This document shows, one piece after another, positions 46,532 through 56,845 of a stretch of 64,000 nt of DNA (within the stretch, counting starts at the first letter, position 1; every line of letters starts with the position of its first letter). The notes beneath the pieces were generated by a model, which worked only from the letters and a program-made list of their open reading frames with translations, was not told the origin of the DNA and searched no databases. A program made the translations under genes and the position numbers. Source of the stretch: Planctomycetota bacterium (GTDB lineage Bacteria; Planctomycetota; Planctomycetia; Gemmatales; Gemmataceae); contig VGZI01000009.1 of assembly GCA_016872605.1 (NCBI GenBank), positions 1 through 64,000 on the forward strand, read 5' to 3'.

Positions 46532-47884
46532 ATGGAACCCTACGGCATCGCCTTGGTCGGCTGCGGCACGGTCGGCAGCGGCGTGGCCAAGTTGCTTCTG
46601 GAACATCCCGATCGACTGGCGGCGCGTGCAGGCCGGCCGCTGGAATTGCGACACATCGTCGTTCATGACCCTGCCAAGCCGCGAGATTCGTGCATTCCCC
46701 GTAATCTGTTGACGACCGACCTCCGCTCCGCCATCAACGATCCTGCCGTACAAACAGTCGTCGAAGTAATGGGCGGAATCGAGCAAGCCAAACGCGTTGT
46801 GCTGGACACCCTTGCCGCCGGTAAACATGTCGTCACCGCCAACAAGGCGCTGCTGGCGACGCACGGAGCGGAGTTGTTCGACGCCGGCCGACGCCATGAT
46901 CGGGCCATCGCCTTCGAAGGCGCAGTCGCCGGCGGCATTCCGATCATCGGCGCCCTCTGCCAAGGGCTCGCCGCCAACCAAATCCTCTCGTTGCAGGGTA
47001 TCCTCAACGGCACCTGCAACTACATCCTCACCGGGATGACTGAGAACGGTCAGCGGTATGCCGACGTTCTGCGCGAAGCTCAACAAAAGGGTTACGCCGA
47101 GTCCGATCCGACGCTTGATGTGGACGGGACCGATGCGGCCCACAAGCTTGCGATCCTCGTCCAGATCGCGTTCGGCGTCGCCGTCCCGTTCGACGCCATC
47201 CGCCGCCGGGGAATTGCCGAGCTTGACTTACTCGATGTCCGATTCGCCAAGGAGCTCGGCTACACCATCAAACTGCTCGCCGAAGCCTGGTTCGAGCCAA
47301 GTACCAGGAGTCAGGAGTCAGGAGTCAGAGCTGAAGAGTCGGGGGGAAAGTTGGCGTTGCATGTCTCGCCGGTGATGTTGCGGCAAAACAGTCCGCTGGC
47401 GCTGGTGCGTGATGCGTACAATGCGCTGTTCGTGCTAGGCGATGCGGTCGGCAGCACGCTGTACTATGGCAGAGGCGCAGGGCAGATGCCGACAGCCAGC
47501 GCCGTCGTTGCCGACCTGATCGACATGGCCGTGGGGCGAGCGCAGCAGACGTTCCGCAGCCTGAAGCTCTGGTCGGGAAACCATCGCAGCATCGTCGTGC
47601 GCGATCCCAACACGATGCGAACGCGCTTTTACTTGCGCATGATGGTCGAAGATCGCCCCGGCGCCATGGCCGACATCACGCGCGTGCTGGCGGAACATCA
47701 CATTAGCATCTCGAGCGTGATTCAGCACGAAGCGATCGAGCATGCCGACGAAGACACCGAGATTGTGCCGCTGATCATCATGACGCATACCGCCGCGACC
47801 GGGAGCTTCCTTGCGGCCTGCGCCGGCATCGATCGCCTCGCCTGTGTGCGTCCGCCAAGTGTATACTTCCCGGTCGGCGACTAG
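46532..47884 (+). CDS. hom: Homoserine dehydrogenase (with ACT domain)
   Basis: IALVGCGTVGSGVAKLL, VTANKALLATHG, ILNGTCNYILTGM, GRGAGQMPTASAVVADL, ACT domain RPGAMADITRVLAEHHISISSVIQHE. Confidence 0.95.
   Translation: MEPYGIALVGCGTVGSGVAKLLLEHPDRLAARAGRPLELRHIVVHDPAKPRDSCIPRNLLTTDLRSAINDPAVQTVVEVMGGIEQAKRVVLDTLAAGKHVVTANKALLATHGAELFDAGRRHDRAIAFEGAVAGGIPIIGALCQGLAANQILSLQGILNGTCNYILTGMTENGQRYADVLREAQQKGYAESDPTLDVDGTDAAHKLAILVQIAFGVAVPFDAIRRRGIAELDLLDVRFAKELGYTIKLLAEAWFEPSTRSQESGVRAEESGGKLALHVSPVMLRQNSPLALVRDAYNALFVLGDAVGSTLYYGRGAGQMPTASAVVADLIDMAVGRAQQTFRSLKLWSGNHRSIVVRDPNTMRTRFYLRMMVEDRPGAMADITRVLAEHHISISSVIQHEAIEHADEDTEIVPLIIMTHTAATGSFLAACAGIDRLACVRPPSVYFPVGD
47305..47330. repeat. (GGAGTCA)n repeat unit inside the hom coding sequence
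   Basis: caggagtcaggagtcaggagtcagag, translated TRSQESGVRAEESGG. Confidence 0.8.
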
Positions 47885-47886
47885 AA

Positions 47887-48008
47887 CCAGAGGTCAGAGG
47901 TCAGAAGTCAGAGGTCGGAACTCAGAGAACAGAAAGAATCCCCTCAGTGACACGGTTCTTGTGCGGTTCGACCCTGACCTCCGACCTCTGACTTCTGACC
48001 TCTGGTAC
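47887..48008. repeat. Palindromic (AGGTCAG/AAGTCAG) repeat between hom and moaC
   Basis: accagaggtcagaggtcagaagtcagaggtcgga ... tccgacctctgacttctgacctctggt. Confidence 0.85.
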
Positions 48009-48052
48009 TAGAGCCCGATCCTGTGGTGTGTAACGAATCGAGGAGCCCGTAG

Positions 48053-48529
48053 ATGTCCGACCTCACGCATTTCGATGAGACCGGCGCCAGCCGCATGGTC
48101 GATACCAGCGGTAAATCGGAGACGCTGCGCATGGCTCGCGCGAGTTGCCGGGTGCGAATGCAAGCGACGACGCTCACCCTCATCCGCGACCGGGGTTTCG
48201 CCAAGGGAGATGTGCTGGAAGTCGCGCGATTGGCCGGCATCATGGCCGCCAAACGCACGGGCGAACTCATTCCCCTTTGCCATCCGCTGCCGATTACGTC
48301 GGCAAAGATCGATTTCTACTTCGAAGGTGATGAGCTCTTGTGCATTGATGCGTGCATCCAAGTTGTTGGCCGCACCGGCGTCGAGATGGAAGCGCTCACG
48401 GCGGTGAGCGTCGCTGCCCTTACGATCTACGACATGTGCAAATCGGTCGACCGCGCGATGACGATCGAACGCATCCGCCTGGAAGAAAAATCGGGCGGGA
48501 AGTCGGGGCACTTCACGCGCACCGATTGA
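48053..48529 (+). CDS. moaC: Cyclic pyranopterin monophosphate synthase MoaC
   Basis: [61 protein letters not shown]. Confidence 0.95.
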   Translation: MSDLTHFDETGASRMVDTSGKSETLRMARASCRVRMQATTLTLIRDRGFAKGDVLEVARLAGIMAAKRTGELIPLCHPLPITSAKIDFYFEGDELLCIDACIQVVGRTGVEMEALTAVSVAALTIYDMCKSVDRAMTIERIRLEEKSGGKSGHFTRTD

Positions 48530-48665
48530 CGGGTTGTGCGTGTCTCCTAAAATTCAGAATTCCGCGGGCCGACCGTTAATTCGCCGCAAGGGATGCGGTT
48601 GTCACGGGGAAAGGCTGCCGACCGCGACAGAACTGTTGTCGCGTTTCGCAGACATCGGAGCACTC

Positions 48666-49664
48666 ATGAAATCCACCCCGGCCCCTGCGACTCCTCGTTC
48701 GTCCGCGAGCTTGTTCGCACCTATCGCGCGCGACCTCGAAGAAGTCGAGAAGATTCTCCGCCGCACGTTCGACGACTCCCGCCCCGGCATGGATCGCCTG
48801 TTGGCGCACGTCGCGCAGTACAAGGGCAAACGCTTGCGCCCGGCTCTCCTACTCCTGACCGCGCATGCCTGTCGTCAGGTCACGCCCACGCACCATCATC
48901 TGGCCGCTATCGTCGAGATGATTCACACGGCCACTTTGGTCCACGACGATGTGCTCGACGGCGCTGCGGTTCGCCGCCATGTCCCAACCGTCAATGCACT
49001 CTGGGGCAACCAGGCGAGCATCCTCTTGGGCGATTATCTTTTCACGCATGCCTTTCACCTGGCCAGCATGGTGGATGACGGTCAGGCCTGCCGCATCATC
49101 GGCGAATCGACCAATCGCCTGTGCGCCGGCGAACTGCACCAGATCAGCCGGCGCGGCGACTTGACCTTGAGCGAAGACGAATACCTGGACATCATCGATG
49201 GAAAGACTGCGGAGCTCACCGCATGCTGTGGCCGGCTCGGCGCGACCTACGCGGGCATGACCGACGAAGTCATCGCCAGCCTGACTCGCTTTGGCCGAGC
49301 GCTCGGCATCGCCTTTCAGATCGCGGATGATCTGCTCGATTTGATGGGCGAGGAAACGCTGGCGGGCAAGTCGCTCGGCAGCGATATCGAGCAGCAAAAG
49401 CTGACGTTGCCGGTCATTCACATTTTGAACGACGCCAGCCCATCGGCTGCCGACGCCGCACGAAGCATCTTGACGGCATCGGGCAACCACAAGCGCGAGG
49501 CGCTCGTGCCCTTGCTCATCGCTTCGGGCTCCCTGGAGTACGCCCGTCAACGCGCGGTCGGATTCGCATCGGCAGCACTGGCGGAACTGCAGTGTCTGCC
49601 GCCGTCACCGGGTCGAACGATACTCGAAGCCTTGGCGGACCGTGTCGTGCATCGCGATCATTAG
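48666..49664 (+). CDS. Polyprenyl diphosphate synthase
   Basis: GKRLRPALLLL, LVHDDVLDGA, GDYLFTHAF, FQIADDLLDL. Confidence 0.93.
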   Translation: MKSTPAPATPRSSASLFAPIARDLEEVEKILRRTFDDSRPGMDRLLAHVAQYKGKRLRPALLLLTAHACRQVTPTHHHLAAIVEMIHTATLVHDDVLDGAAVRRHVPTVNALWGNQASILLGDYLFTHAFHLASMVDDGQACRIIGESTNRLCAGELHQISRRGDLTLSEDEYLDIIDGKTAELTACCGRLGATYAGMTDEVIASLTRFGRALGIAFQIADDLLDLMGEETLAGKSLGSDIEQQKLTLPVIHILNDASPSAADAARSILTASGNHKREALVPLLIASGSLEYARQRAVGFASAALAELQCLPPSPGRTILEALADRVVHRDH

Positions 49665-49897
49665 CGTTCTGTCCCTCCGCGTTTGACGGCTGCAAGGGGC
49701 GCTGCCAAATTGCCCGGCGCAAGCATTCGTTCACAAGCTCGTTCAACGAAATGTCGGAACATAACTTGTTGATATGAAATGACTTCTGTCGATTCGTTGC
49801 ACACGCACACACAGACACCCCCTTCCCGCAACGATGTCCAAAAACGTCATTCTCGTGCAAAGCCCCGCAAGGCCACGCCAGCGCAAAACGAAGATGG

Positions 49898-52156
49898 CTA
49901 CGCGCGCAACCGCAGCGAGTTGACGATCACGGAGATCGAACTGAGGCTCATGGCGGCGCTGGCGAGGATGGGATCGAGGAATCCGAATGCCGCCAGCGGG
50001 ATCGCCAACACGTTGTAGGCGAACGCCAACACCAGGTTCTGTTGAATGACCGCAAGCGTGTCGGCGCTTAAAGCGCGCGCGTCGGCAATGGCGCGAAGGT
50101 CGCCGCGAACGAGCGTCAGGGGCGCGCTGGCCATGGCGATATCGGTCCCGGTGCCGAGCGCGATGCCGACGTCGGCCTGGGCCAGGGCCGGTGCGTCGTT
50201 GATGCCGTCCCCCGCCATCGCCACGATCTTTCCCTGTGCCTGCAAGCCCTGCACGATCGCGCGTTTGTCCTGCGGCAAAACGTCGGCATGAACGGTCGCG
50301 ATGCCAAGTTGCCGCGCGACGGTCTCTGCAGACATAGCGTTGTCCCCCGTCGCCATGATTACTTCGACGCCGTCGTTTCTTAGCCGATCCACTGCCTCGA
50401 TGCTGCTGGTCTTGAGCGCGTCGGCCAGACCGAACAGCGCGGCCGGGCGACCATCGATCGCCAGAACCAGAACGGTCTGTCCGCCGAATCGCATGGCCTG
50501 GATGCGATCGAACAGCGTATCACTCGCGACGGCCGCGGCTTTCAGATGAGCGGGATTGCCGAGCATCAATCGCTTTCCAGCCACGATGCCGCTGACGCCG
50601 TGTCCCGGCTCGGCGCGAAACTCGTGCACCGGATCAAGCAAGAGGTTTTTCTCCTTGGCAGCTCGAACGACGGCGCGCGCGAGCGGGTGCTCGCTGGCGT
50701 GCTCAAGGCTGGCCGCCAGGCGCAGGCACTCGTCGGCGTCGAATTCGCCGATCGCCTCGATGGCTACCACGCGTGGTTTGCCCTCGGTTAGCGTCCCGGT
50801 CTTGTCGACGACGAGCACGTCGGCCTGATGAAGCCGTTCGAGCGCTTCGGCACTCTTGACCAGAATGCCCGCCTGTGCGCCGCGGCCGACGCCGACCGTG
50901 ATCGCCATCGGCGTCGCCAAGCCCAGGGCGCACGGACAGGCGATCATGAGCACCGCGACGGCGTTGAGCATGCCGGTCGCAAATCCGCTCTCGCCGCCCA
51001 GGCGAAACCACAGGACGAACGTGGCGATGCTCACCACGAGGACGATCGGCACGAACACGCTCGACACGCGATCGACGAGCGCCTGGATTGGCGCCCGGCT
51101 CCGTTGCGCGTCGGCGACATGGCGGATGATCTGCGCCAGCAGCGATTCGGCGGCGAGCTTCTCCGTTTCTACCACAAGCGTACCCGTCGTATTCAGCGTC
51201 GCCGCGAATACGCTCGCCCCGGCGCTTTTGTCGATCGGCATCGGCTCGCCGGTCAGCATCGATTCATCGACGGCGCTATACCCCTCGCGCACCGTGCCAT
51301 CGACGGGGATTTTCTCACCGGGCCGAATGCGAACGCGATCGCCCAGGCGCAGGGATTCGAGCGCAACCTCGTGCTCCGTGCCGTCGCTCCAGATGAGCCG
51401 CGCCGTCTTCGGCGCCAGCCCGGCAAGCCGTCGCACGGCTTCGGTGGTGGCGCGGCGAGCGCGGCCTTCGATGACTTGGCCTAGCAGCACGAGCGTTATG
51501 ATTGTCGCCGCCGATTCGAAATAATATTTGGCATTTCCTTCCGTCCCGCCAGTCCAAATTAGCGTTGCCAGACTGTAGAAATGGGCCGTGGTCACGCCGA
51601 GGACGATCAGCGTGAACATGTTGAGCGAGCCGCGGCGCAGCGCGTCCCCGGCACGTCGGAAGAAAGGGTCGCCACACCAGACAACTACAAGTGTCGTCAG
51701 CCCGGCTTGCATCCGCGGGTTCCACGCCGGTAGATGCATCTGGCCGACCAGCATCGGGCCCATCGCTAATGCCAGGACCGGCACGGTAAGAGCCGCGGAA
51801 ATCCAAAACAGCATCACCATCCGCTCCTGCTCCGGATCGGCTTCATCGCCGGCGACGACATCGCGGGGTTCCAAGGCCATGCCGCACTTCGGACACGTGC
51901 CGGGCTGATCGCTGACGATCTCCGGATCCATCGGGCAGATGTACTGGCGTTTCGTTCCGCTCGGAGGAGGCGGCGCCACGGGCATAGGCTCGGGTGGTCC
52001 ACCCAAAAATTTGTGCGGATCCGCCTCGAACTTCTTCAGGCAGTGAGGGCAGCAGAAGTAGTACGTTGTCCCTTGGTAGGTGGTCTGCGCCTTCGCCGTC
52101 GCCGGCTCAACCGTCATGCCGCACACGGGATCGACGAAGTGAATTTCAGGCAGCAT
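49898..52156 (-). CDS. copA: Copper-type P1B ATPase with N-terminal YHS and heavy-metal-binding modules
   Basis: [96 protein letters not shown]. Confidence 0.94.
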   Translation of the reverse strand: MLPEIHFVDPVCGMTVEPATAKAQTTYQGTTYYFCCPHCLKKFEADPHKFLGGPPEPMPVAPPPPSGTKRQYICPMDPEIVSDQPGTCPKCGMALEPRDVVAGDEADPEQERMVMLFWISAALTVPVLALAMGPMLVGQMHLPAWNPRMQAGLTTLVVVWCGDPFFRRAGDALRRGSLNMFTLIVLGVTTAHFYSLATLIWTGGTEGNAKYYFESAATIITLVLLGQVIEGRARRATTEAVRRLAGLAPKTARLIWSDGTEHEVALESLRLGDRVRIRPGEKIPVDGTVREGYSAVDESMLTGEPMPIDKSAGASVFAATLNTTGTLVVETEKLAAESLLAQIIRHVADAQRSRAPIQALVDRVSSVFVPIVLVVSIATFVLWFRLGGESGFATGMLNAVAVLMIACPCALGLATPMAITVGVGRGAQAGILVKSAEALERLHQADVLVVDKTGTLTEGKPRVVAIEAIGEFDADECLRLAASLEHASEHPLARAVVRAAKEKNLLLDPVHEFRAEPGHGVSGIVAGKRLMLGNPAHLKAAAVASDTLFDRIQAMRFGGQTVLVLAIDGRPAALFGLADALKTSSIEAVDRLRNDGVEVIMATGDNAMSAETVARQLGIATVHADVLPQDKRAIVQGLQAQGKIVAMAGDGINDAPALAQADVGIALGTGTDIAMASAPLTLVRGDLRAIADARALSADTLAVIQQNLVLAFAYNVLAIPLAAFGFLDPILASAAMSLSSISVIVNSLRLRA

Positions 52157-52230
52157 GGGTATGCCTCGTACGTGACCGCGTGCGATTCGTATACAACAAA
52201 TTTATGGCGCGACGGGGCCATCGCGATACC

Positions 52231-52291
52231 AAAGAGCCGCGCACGAAGTAAGCGGCCTCCGAGGCGCCGCTTACTTCGTGCGTGGCTCTTT
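52231..52291. repeat. Hairpin, ~25-bp arms (AAAGAGCCGCGCACGAAGTAAGCGG), one mismatch, immediately upstream of queA
   Basis: aaagagccgcgcacgaagtaagcgg-cctccgaggcg-ccgcttacttcgtgcgtggctcttt. Confidence 0.85.
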
Positions 52292-52312
52292 GAGAACCAA
52301 TCCGAAACCACG

Positions 52313-53395
52313 ATGCCGGTATTCCCTCTCGAATACGAGCTACCGACCGAGCTGATCGCGCAGGAGCCGTGCGACCCGCGCGATCATGCTCGGCTGCTAG
52401 TGGCGCGGCGTAGCGACCGGTCGCTGGAGCATCGGCGATTTTTCGACCTACCGGCGCTGCTCGGGCCGGGCGATCTCCTGGTGCTGAATGACACGCGCGT
52501 TGTACCGGCCCGGCTGCTCGGAAAGCGAGCGCGAACCGGTGGGAAGTGGGAAGGACTTTTCTTGCGCGAGACAGGTGATAGCGCATGGGAACTTCTTTGC
52601 CAGACGCGCGGGCGCGTGCATGCCGGCGAGATGATCGACATCGAACCGGGGCCGTTGCGGCTGAAACTCATTGAGCGATTGCCTGATGGCCGATGGCTTG
52701 CGAAACCGCTGATGCCCGACGGTAGGCCTCACGCTCCGCGTGAGGACCCCAACACGGCCAGCGTGATGACTACGGTGGAGTTGCTGCAGCGATTTGGACA
52801 TGTGCCGTTGCCGCCGTACATTCGCAAGGGGATCGAGCGACCGGAGGACCGCGAGCGTTATCAAACGATCTACGCGAAATCGGCCGGCGCCGTCGCGGCG
52901 CCGACGGCGGGTCTGCATTTCACGGAGCGTGTCTTCGCCGGCCTGGCGGAGCGCGGCATCGGGTGGACCACGGTGACGCTGCACGTCGGTCTGGCGACGT
53001 TTCAACCGATTCAGGTCGACGACTACGCACAGCATCGTATGCACTCGGAGTGGGGGCAGATCACGCACGCCGCCGTTGATGCCATCGCCGATTGTAAAGC
53101 GCGCGGCGGCCGGGTGGTCGCCGTCGGCACTACCGCGGTGCGCGTGCTTGAAACGGCAGCGCGCGACGTGTCGCTGCAAGCGTGGGCCGGCGAGACGGAC
53201 TTGTTCATTCATCCGCCCTATGATTTCAAGGTCGTCGACGCGTTGCTGACGAATTTTCATCTGCCGCGCACGACATTGCTCTTGCTTGTGTCGGCATTCG
53301 CCGAGGTCGATCTCCTGCAACGCGCCTACGCATCGGCGATTGCCGATCGCTATCGATTCTACAGCTATGGCGACACGATGCTCGTGTTGCCGTGA
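52313..53395 (+). CDS. queA: tRNA preQ1(34) S-adenosylmethionine ribosyltransferase-isomerase
   Basis: YELPTELIAQEP, LLVLNDTRVVPARL, VAAPTAGLHFT, VTLHVGLATFQPI. Confidence 0.95.
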   Translation: MPVFPLEYELPTELIAQEPCDPRDHARLLVARRSDRSLEHRRFFDLPALLGPGDLLVLNDTRVVPARLLGKRARTGGKWEGLFLRETGDSAWELLCQTRGRVHAGEMIDIEPGPLRLKLIERLPDGRWLAKPLMPDGRPHAPREDPNTASVMTTVELLQRFGHVPLPPYIRKGIERPEDRERYQTIYAKSAGAVAAPTAGLHFTERVFAGLAERGIGWTTVTLHVGLATFQPIQVDDYAQHRMHSEWGQITHAAVDAIADCKARGGRVVAVGTTAVRVLETAARDVSLQAWAGETDLFIHPPYDFKVVDALLTNFHLPRTTLLLLVSAFAEVDLLQRAYASAIADRYRFYSYGDTMLVLP

Positions 53396-53406
53396 GGGCG
53401 CCTGAG

Positions 53407-53745
53407 ATGACACTCGATCCCTTGCCGACTTATTCCGTGCATGTAAATCGCCTCGATCCGACGTTGGCGGAAGTGCATATCGAGTTTGCGAACCTGCCTA
53501 CCGACGTCGAGGTCCGTGGCAGAGTCATGGGCCCGCGTTGTCCCGGCGTGACCACGATCGAGGTGGCGTATCCGCTGCAAATGTTGGCACACCCAGTGTA
53601 TCGCGTGCTGATCCCGGAGCCCGCGCTCTGGAGCGCGGACCGGCCGCTCGTTTACGATGGGCCGGTTGAGTTTCTCTACGATGGGAAACCGGTCGGCAAA
53701 GTTCGAGTGGCGTTCGGCATTAAACAGCCCGATACTCTGGCCTGA
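53407..53745 (+). CDS. Hypothetical protein
   Basis: Short ORF downstream of queA with coding-like composition. Confidence 0.4.
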   Translation: MTLDPLPTYSVHVNRLDPTLAEVHIEFANLPTDVEVRGRVMGPRCPGVTTIEVAYPLQMLAHPVYRVLIPEPALWSADRPLVYDGPVEFLYDGKPVGKVRVAFGIKQPDTLA

Positions 53746-53874
53746 CCTCCGTTGTTCAATCGCCGATTCAAGGTAATGATTCTCGCATAACCAATCAGCT
53801 TCTCAAATCGAGAAAAAATCGCGTCGCGCAAGGCCTCGAATGGTCGGGGGACTCGATGTCCCGTTGCCGATCTT

Positions 53875-54516
53875 GTGATCAACGGCGGCGTGCACATTCC
53901 CGCCACCGTCAATGATCACGATTCGTTCCGCCTATGGGCACATTCCGACCGGTTCCCAGAGCGAGGTCAGTTCTTCTTCCTCAACGGGAAATTCTGGGTG
54001 GACTTGAGCATGGAGACGTTGATTCACAATCAAATCAAAAGCGTCATCTCCATCGTCGTTGGGTCAATCGTTTTGAACGAAGGCCTCGGAACCTACCTGG
54101 CTGATCGCATGATGTTGACTCACGTGGCGGCACGCCTCTCGTGCGAACCCGGCGCCATGTTCGTCTCGAACGCTTCGCTCGCAGACGGGTTAGTCACGCT
54201 GGCGAAAGGCGATTAATCGCTCGAAGTGATTGGCACGCCGGACATGACGCTTGAAGTTGTCAGCAAGTCTTCCGTGCTGAAGGACACTGTTAATTTGTAG
54301 GACCTCTACGCTAAAGCAGGCATTTCCGAATACTGGCTGGCCGATTCCACGATCGAAACGCCCGAACTTGTCATCATGCGTCTGGTAAACGGCAAATACG
54401 TCGCCGCGCGTCGGGACGACGGGTGGGTCAAGTCCCACGTGTTTGGCCGATCGTTCCGCCTGACGTGCCGCAAGGACGTGAAGGACGTTTCGCAGTTCAA
54501 TCTGGAAACGAAGTAG
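53875..54516 (+). pseudogene. Uma2-family (DUF820) endonuclease-like pseudogene with in-frame TAA (54214-54216) and TAG (54298-54300)
   Basis: One frame: ...LADGLVTLAKGD*SLEVIGTPDMTLEVVSKSSVLKDTVNL*DLYAKAGISEYWLADSTIETPELVIMRLVNGKYVAAR... Confidence 0.75.
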
Positions 54517-54571
54517 TCGCTTTTTTCGTATTGCGTTTGCGCAGCGTCATGCGAGCGCGGAACAAGGACGG

Positions 54572-55711
54572 CTACAACTTGATCTCTGCCAGGGCATTCG
54601 CCAACGTGTCGATATCGTCCGTCGTGCTGAACGGTCCCGGGCTGACGCGGACGGCGCCGTCGGGGAAGGTGCCGAGGGCCCGATGGATGTAGGGAGCGCA
54701 ATGCAGGCCGGGGCGAATAGCGATGTCGAACGCCTGATCGAGGATGCCGCCGATCTCCGCGGCGGGCAAGGCTTCACTGCGAAAACTCAGCGTTCCGACG
54801 CGCCGGCTCATATCGCGATGGCCGAACACCTCGTAGCCGCCGATCTCGTCGAGTCGTTTCCAGAGGCGTTCGAGTAACTCGACTTCGTGGCGATGAATCG
54901 TCGCCAATCCCTGCTCCTGCACATATTTGATGCCGGCCGACAGGCCGGCCACGCCGAGCACATTGGGCGTGCCGCCTTCGAGGAAGTAGGGGTAGTCGCG
55001 CGGTTGCGTTTCGCTGGAGGAATCGCCGCCCGTGCCGCCTTCGCGCCAGGCGCCGACGATGGCGCCGGGACCGACATACAGGGCGCCTGTGCCGGTCGGG
55101 CCGAAGAGCGACTTGTGCCCTGGTAACGCGAGCAGGTCGATGCACATCGCTTGAATGTCGATCGGCATGACGCCGGCGGTCTGGGCGGCATCGACCAAGA
55201 AAAGAACCTCGGCTGCGCGCGCGATCTTGCCGATAGAATCGATCGGCTGCACCGTGCCCAGCACGTTGGACCCGTGTGTCATGGCGATGAGCCGGGTCTT
55301 CGGCGTGATCGCCTTCTTGATCGCAATGGGATCGACCGTTCCACCTTGGTCAGCGGCAATGCGCGTTAGCGTGATTTTGCCGGCCAGTTCCATCGCCCGC
55401 AGCGGCCGGCTGACGCTGTTGTGCTCCAGGTCGGTGGTGATGACGTGGTCGCCTTCCTTCAAGACTCCCTTGAAGGCCATGTTGAGTGCGTCGGTGCAGT
55501 TGAGCGTGAAGATGAACCGCTCCGGCCCCTCGCCGTGCAGGAACTGGTTGAGCAGATGCCGGCAGTCATCGAGCGCCCGCTCGGCGGCGAGCGCCATCTT
55601 GTGCCCGGCCCGGCCCGGATTGGCCAGGTCGTGGCGAGCGAAGTAGTCCAATGCTCGATAAACCGCCTCCGGCTTCGGAAAGCTCGTGGCGGCGTTGTCT
55701 AGGTAGATCAT
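54572..55711 (-). CDS. Cysteine desulfurase / selenocysteine-lyase-like class V aminotransferase (EF2568-type)
   Basis: MIYLDNAATSFPKPEAVYRA, DLEHNSVSRPL, VDAAQTAGVMPID, PGHKSLFGPTGTGALYV, RPGLHCAPYIHRALGT. Confidence 0.85.
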   Translation of the reverse strand: MIYLDNAATSFPKPEAVYRALDYFARHDLANPGRAGHKMALAAERALDDCRHLLNQFLHGEGPERFIFTLNCTDALNMAFKGVLKEGDHVITTDLEHNSVSRPLRAMELAGKITLTRIAADQGGTVDPIAIKKAITPKTRLIAMTHGSNVLGTVQPIDSIGKIARAAEVLFLVDAAQTAGVMPIDIQAMCIDLLALPGHKSLFGPTGTGALYVGPGAIVGAWREGGTGGDSSSETQPRDYPYFLEGGTPNVLGVAGLSAGIKYVQEQGLATIHRHEVELLERLWKRLDEIGGYEVFGHRDMSRRVGTLSFRSEALPAAEIGGILDQAFDIAIRPGLHCAPYIHRALGTFPDGAVRVSPGPFSTTDDIDTLANALAEIKL

Positions 55712-55751
55712 GGATTGGCAAGGAGTTCGTCGGCTGGGATTTCGGCGATCA

Positions 55752-56100
55752 TTACGCGATCCGCTCCTTCGCGAGCAGCGCCGCCACATGCGGCACCAAC
55801 TCGGTCGGCACGGCCAGCATTGTGATGTTCTCTGCTCTCAGCGCAGCTTCGATTTCAGCGTATTGGTCCTCTTCGGTTTGATTCTCATAGTGGTCGATGA
55901 CGTCGCGGATACGTTTTTCAGTCCAACCTGAGAGGAAGCGACTCGCCGCAGTTTGGCCGAGCCACGAACGCCAGGCAAGTCATCCCCAGGGTGTCGCAGT
56001 ACCTCCTCGACCTCGTGTTCGGTACCGCCATGATCGTAAATGGCGGCAACCCGGTCTCAGGATCGCGATGGTACCGAATCTCCATTCAAGGCCACACTCA
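55752..56100 (-). pseudogene. Decayed toxin-antitoxin-like remnant
   Basis: Minus frames contain AIYDHGGTEHEVEEVLRHPGDDLPG and, in another frame, TEKRIRDVIDHYENQTEEDQYAEIEAALRAENITMLAVPTELVPHVAALLAKERIA*. Confidence 0.5.
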
Positions 56101-56168
56101 TTGTACGCCATCAGTAACCCAGCTTGGGAGCGCTGGTCGCGGCGTAGGCGAGGAATCACTCCGTGCTT

Positions 56169-56795
56169 TCATTTTTCCGCTTCGGCGGGAAACAGCTTGC
56201 TCACCTCGATGTGCCCCAGCGTTTTGCCAGTGAGAATGACGGGGACCTTCGTATCCAGTCCGTAGTCGAGCCGTTTGCGATATTCGGGCGCTGCGCCGCC
56301 TTTTGGATCGGTGTAGACTTCGACGATCTTCTCCGCGACGTTCACAATCCAGTACCACGGAATGCGGCCGCCGGCGTAGATCGGCGCCCTGTCCCGGCGA
56401 TCGTCGAGCAGCGTGCTGTCGGCGACTTCGACGAGCATGTCGACGTCTTTTGCTCCTGGGTGCTGCTTCGCATATCGGCTCGCCGGCGCAAAAACTACGG
56501 CGATGTCCGGCTCGGGCTGACTGTGGGCCCCTGCGACGATTGCCATCTGTATCCGAAGGTACCACTCCGGCATGACGAGTGGGCTGAGCTCGTGCTGAGC
56601 CAAGGTCAATGATGTGTCATGCGCCGGGTTGCGAGCCATCTTGTTGACCACCTTTCCGTCGAGCAACTCAATCCGGGCGCCGGGCGCGATGATTCCCTGG
56701 GCGATCATCTTCTGGTACTGGACGACCGTGAAGCGAAAGTCCGGATCAAAGCCCTTCTTCGGCTTTCGCGGCGGCTTCTGGAGGAGGGTGGTCAT
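56169..56795 (-). CDS. Uma2-family endonuclease-like protein
   Basis: IELLDGKVVNKMARNPAHD, QPEPDIAVVFAP, DMLVEVADSTLLDDRRDRAPIYAGGRIPWYWIVN. Confidence 0.85.
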   Translation of the reverse strand: MTTLLQKPPRKPKKGFDPDFRFTVVQYQKMIAQGIIAPGARIELLDGKVVNKMARNPAHDTSLTLAQHELSPLVMPEWYLRIQMAIVAGAHSQPEPDIAVVFAPASRYAKQHPGAKDVDMLVEVADSTLLDDRRDRAPIYAGGRIPWYWIVNVAEKIVEVYTDPKGGAAPEYRKRLDYGLDTKVPVILTGKTLGHIEVSKLFPAEAEK

Positions 56796-56845
56796 GGGTA
56801 ATACTCACTAATCTAGAGGCGCCGCGCGGGCGCTAAACGAAGACA

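Noticed and set aside
49898-52156. YHS plus heavy-metal-binding N-terminus on CopA as novel
   Set aside because: This arrangement is common in bacterial copper ATPases.
54214-54300. Sec or pyrrolysine recoding in the Uma2-like gene
   Set aside because: Codons are TAA and TAG, no recoding context, and the family has no catalytic residue needing Sec there; pseudogenisation is simpler.
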